Shown here piece by piece: positions 5,558-5,822 of a DNA stretch of 5,822 nt (the stretch's first letter is position 1; every line of letters begins with the position of its first letter). This DNA comes from an uncultured Prevotella sp. (GTDB lineage Bacteria; Bacteroidota; Bacteroidia; Bacteroidales; Bacteroidaceae). A program made the position numbers and the translations under genes. The notes under the pieces were generated by a model. It was not told the origin of the DNA. It did no database searches and was given only the letters and a program-made list of their open reading frames with translations. The stretch spans positions 1 to 5,822 of the forward strand of contig UQRP01000061.1 in NCBI GenBank assembly GCA_900543585.1, read 5' to 3'.

Positions 5558-5590
5558 CAAAGTTAGTATATTTTTGTCGCACCAAGCGAA
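5558..5590 (-). promoter_or_regulatory. Promoter of the korAB operon (TTCG-N21-TAACTTTG)
   Basis: On the minus strand TAACTTTG (5565-5558) is an exact -7 box. A one-mismatch -33 element, TTCG (5590-5587), lies 21 nt upstream. Transcription would start near 5551, leaving a leader of about 30 nt. No operator or riboswitch-like fold is evident in that leader. Confidence 0.65.
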
Positions 5591-5636
5591 TAAAAAGCGT
5601 AAAAAAATGCTATCAGAAGCAGGAAAGTTACGGATT

Positions 5637-5700
5637 GGTGGATGGTGGGTGGCAGGTGGTGGGTGGTAGGTGGCAGGTGATAGGTGTTAATGGTATGTCC
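5637..5700 (-). repeat. Heptad repeats (GGYRGGT) running into a diverged copy of tail D
   Basis: Seven back-to-back 7-mers occupy 5637-5685: GGTGGAT, GGTGGGT, GGCAGGT, GGTGGGT, GGTAGGT, GGCAGGT and GATAGGT. The last one starts a stretch (5679-5699) matching the right-arm D block at 798-818 at 17 of 21 positions and in the same orientation. The reverse complement of the left D also has GGTAGGT next to GATGGGT at this junction, so the heptads look like an expanded form of the D end. The block lies upstream of the kor promoter and is not coding. Confidence 0.6.
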
Positions 5701-5822
5701 GGTGGATCCGTAGGGATGCTGACCGGCGACACGGCAGAGGATGCAGGACAGGGTATTGCCGGTGACACCGTAGGGGCGGGGTTTATCGAGGCTGCTGAAA
5801 AGGTACCATGTTTTTGCAACAG
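5699..5822. repeat. Degenerate intergenic repeat at the right window edge
   Basis: CCGGTGGATCCGTAGGGA (5699-5716) recurs as CCGGTGACACCGTAGGGG (5759-5776), with 14 of 18 positions identical. A weaker third copy, CCGGCGACACGGCAGAGG, begins at 5723. No gene signal is visible; the open minus-strand frame here is low-complexity and rich in Pro and Thr. GTAGGGGCGGGGTTTATC (5770-5787) resembles a motif I associate with Bacteroidota intergenic repeats. That resemblance is from memory and not verified. Confidence 0.4.

Larger units (their letters stand above)
5521..5822. other. Non-coding intergenic region upstream of korA
   Basis: This 302-nt stretch has no supported gene on either strand. It contains the kor promoter at its left end (5558-5590), an A/T-rich section to about 5630, and then G-rich repeat material to the window edge. 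The neighbouring gene on the right is outside the window. Confidence 0.75.

Noticed and set aside
5623..5630. Second -7-like box (TAACTTTC on the minus strand) upstream of korA
   Set aside because: The final base deviates from TAnnTTTG, and an exact box lies closer to the gene at 5558-5565.
5628..5819. 63-residue minus-strand open frame at the right edge
   Set aside because: It is Pro/Thr-rich low complexity produced by heptads and intergenic repeats, not a gene.

Overview
The window looks like a chromosomal segment of a Bacteroidota bacterium, most likely a Prevotella-type organism. The support is a Bacteroidota-type -7 promoter box (TAnnTTTG, here always TAACTTTG) in front of each of the three transcription units, mostly weak ribosome binding sites, and Bacteroidota-like proteins. 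Genus assignment is inference from gene character and could not be tested by database search. All four real genes lie on the minus strand.

Region 1 (1-970) is an accessory island. An AT-rich gene for a small IS200-like / REP-associated (Y1, HUH) transposase (256-699) sits between two GC-rich arms. The arms (64-237 and 798-970) are modular inverted repeats of about 174 bp, each carrying the same palindromes in mirror order: A (7-bp stem, GGA loop), B (67-nt long hairpin) and C (7-bp stem, GGA loop), followed by the conserved tail D. The first 55 bases of the window are an exact direct copy of 195-249, so at least one more unit lies to the left. The arrangement resembles a RAYT gene with its REP/REPIN-like repeats and is the most interesting part of the window.

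Region 2 (981-2414/2429) encodes a membrane phosphoglycosyl transferase of the WcaJ type, which would start an exopolysaccharide or other surface glycan on a polyprenyl phosphate carrier. It has the best promoter in the window (TTTG-N20-TAACTTTG). Its stop codon is only 10 nt from repeat palindrome A', which may end its transcript.

Region 3 (2606-5520) is a two-gene operon, korA-korB, with 14 nt between the genes. It encodes a 2-oxoacid:ferredoxin oxidoreductase, probably 2-oxoglutarate-specific. KorA is a gamma-alpha fusion and KorB holds the TPP site and the Cys ligands for one [4Fe-4S] cluster. No ferredoxin-type subunit is encoded here, so the electron carrier must come from elsewhere.

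Region 4 (5521-5822) is non-coding. It holds the kor promoter, seven degenerate GGYRGGT heptads that run into a diverged copy of tail D, and further degenerate repeats at the right edge. The repeat family of Region 1 therefore appears to recur about 4.7 kb away in the same window. I see no tRNA, rRNA, CRISPR array or riboswitch.
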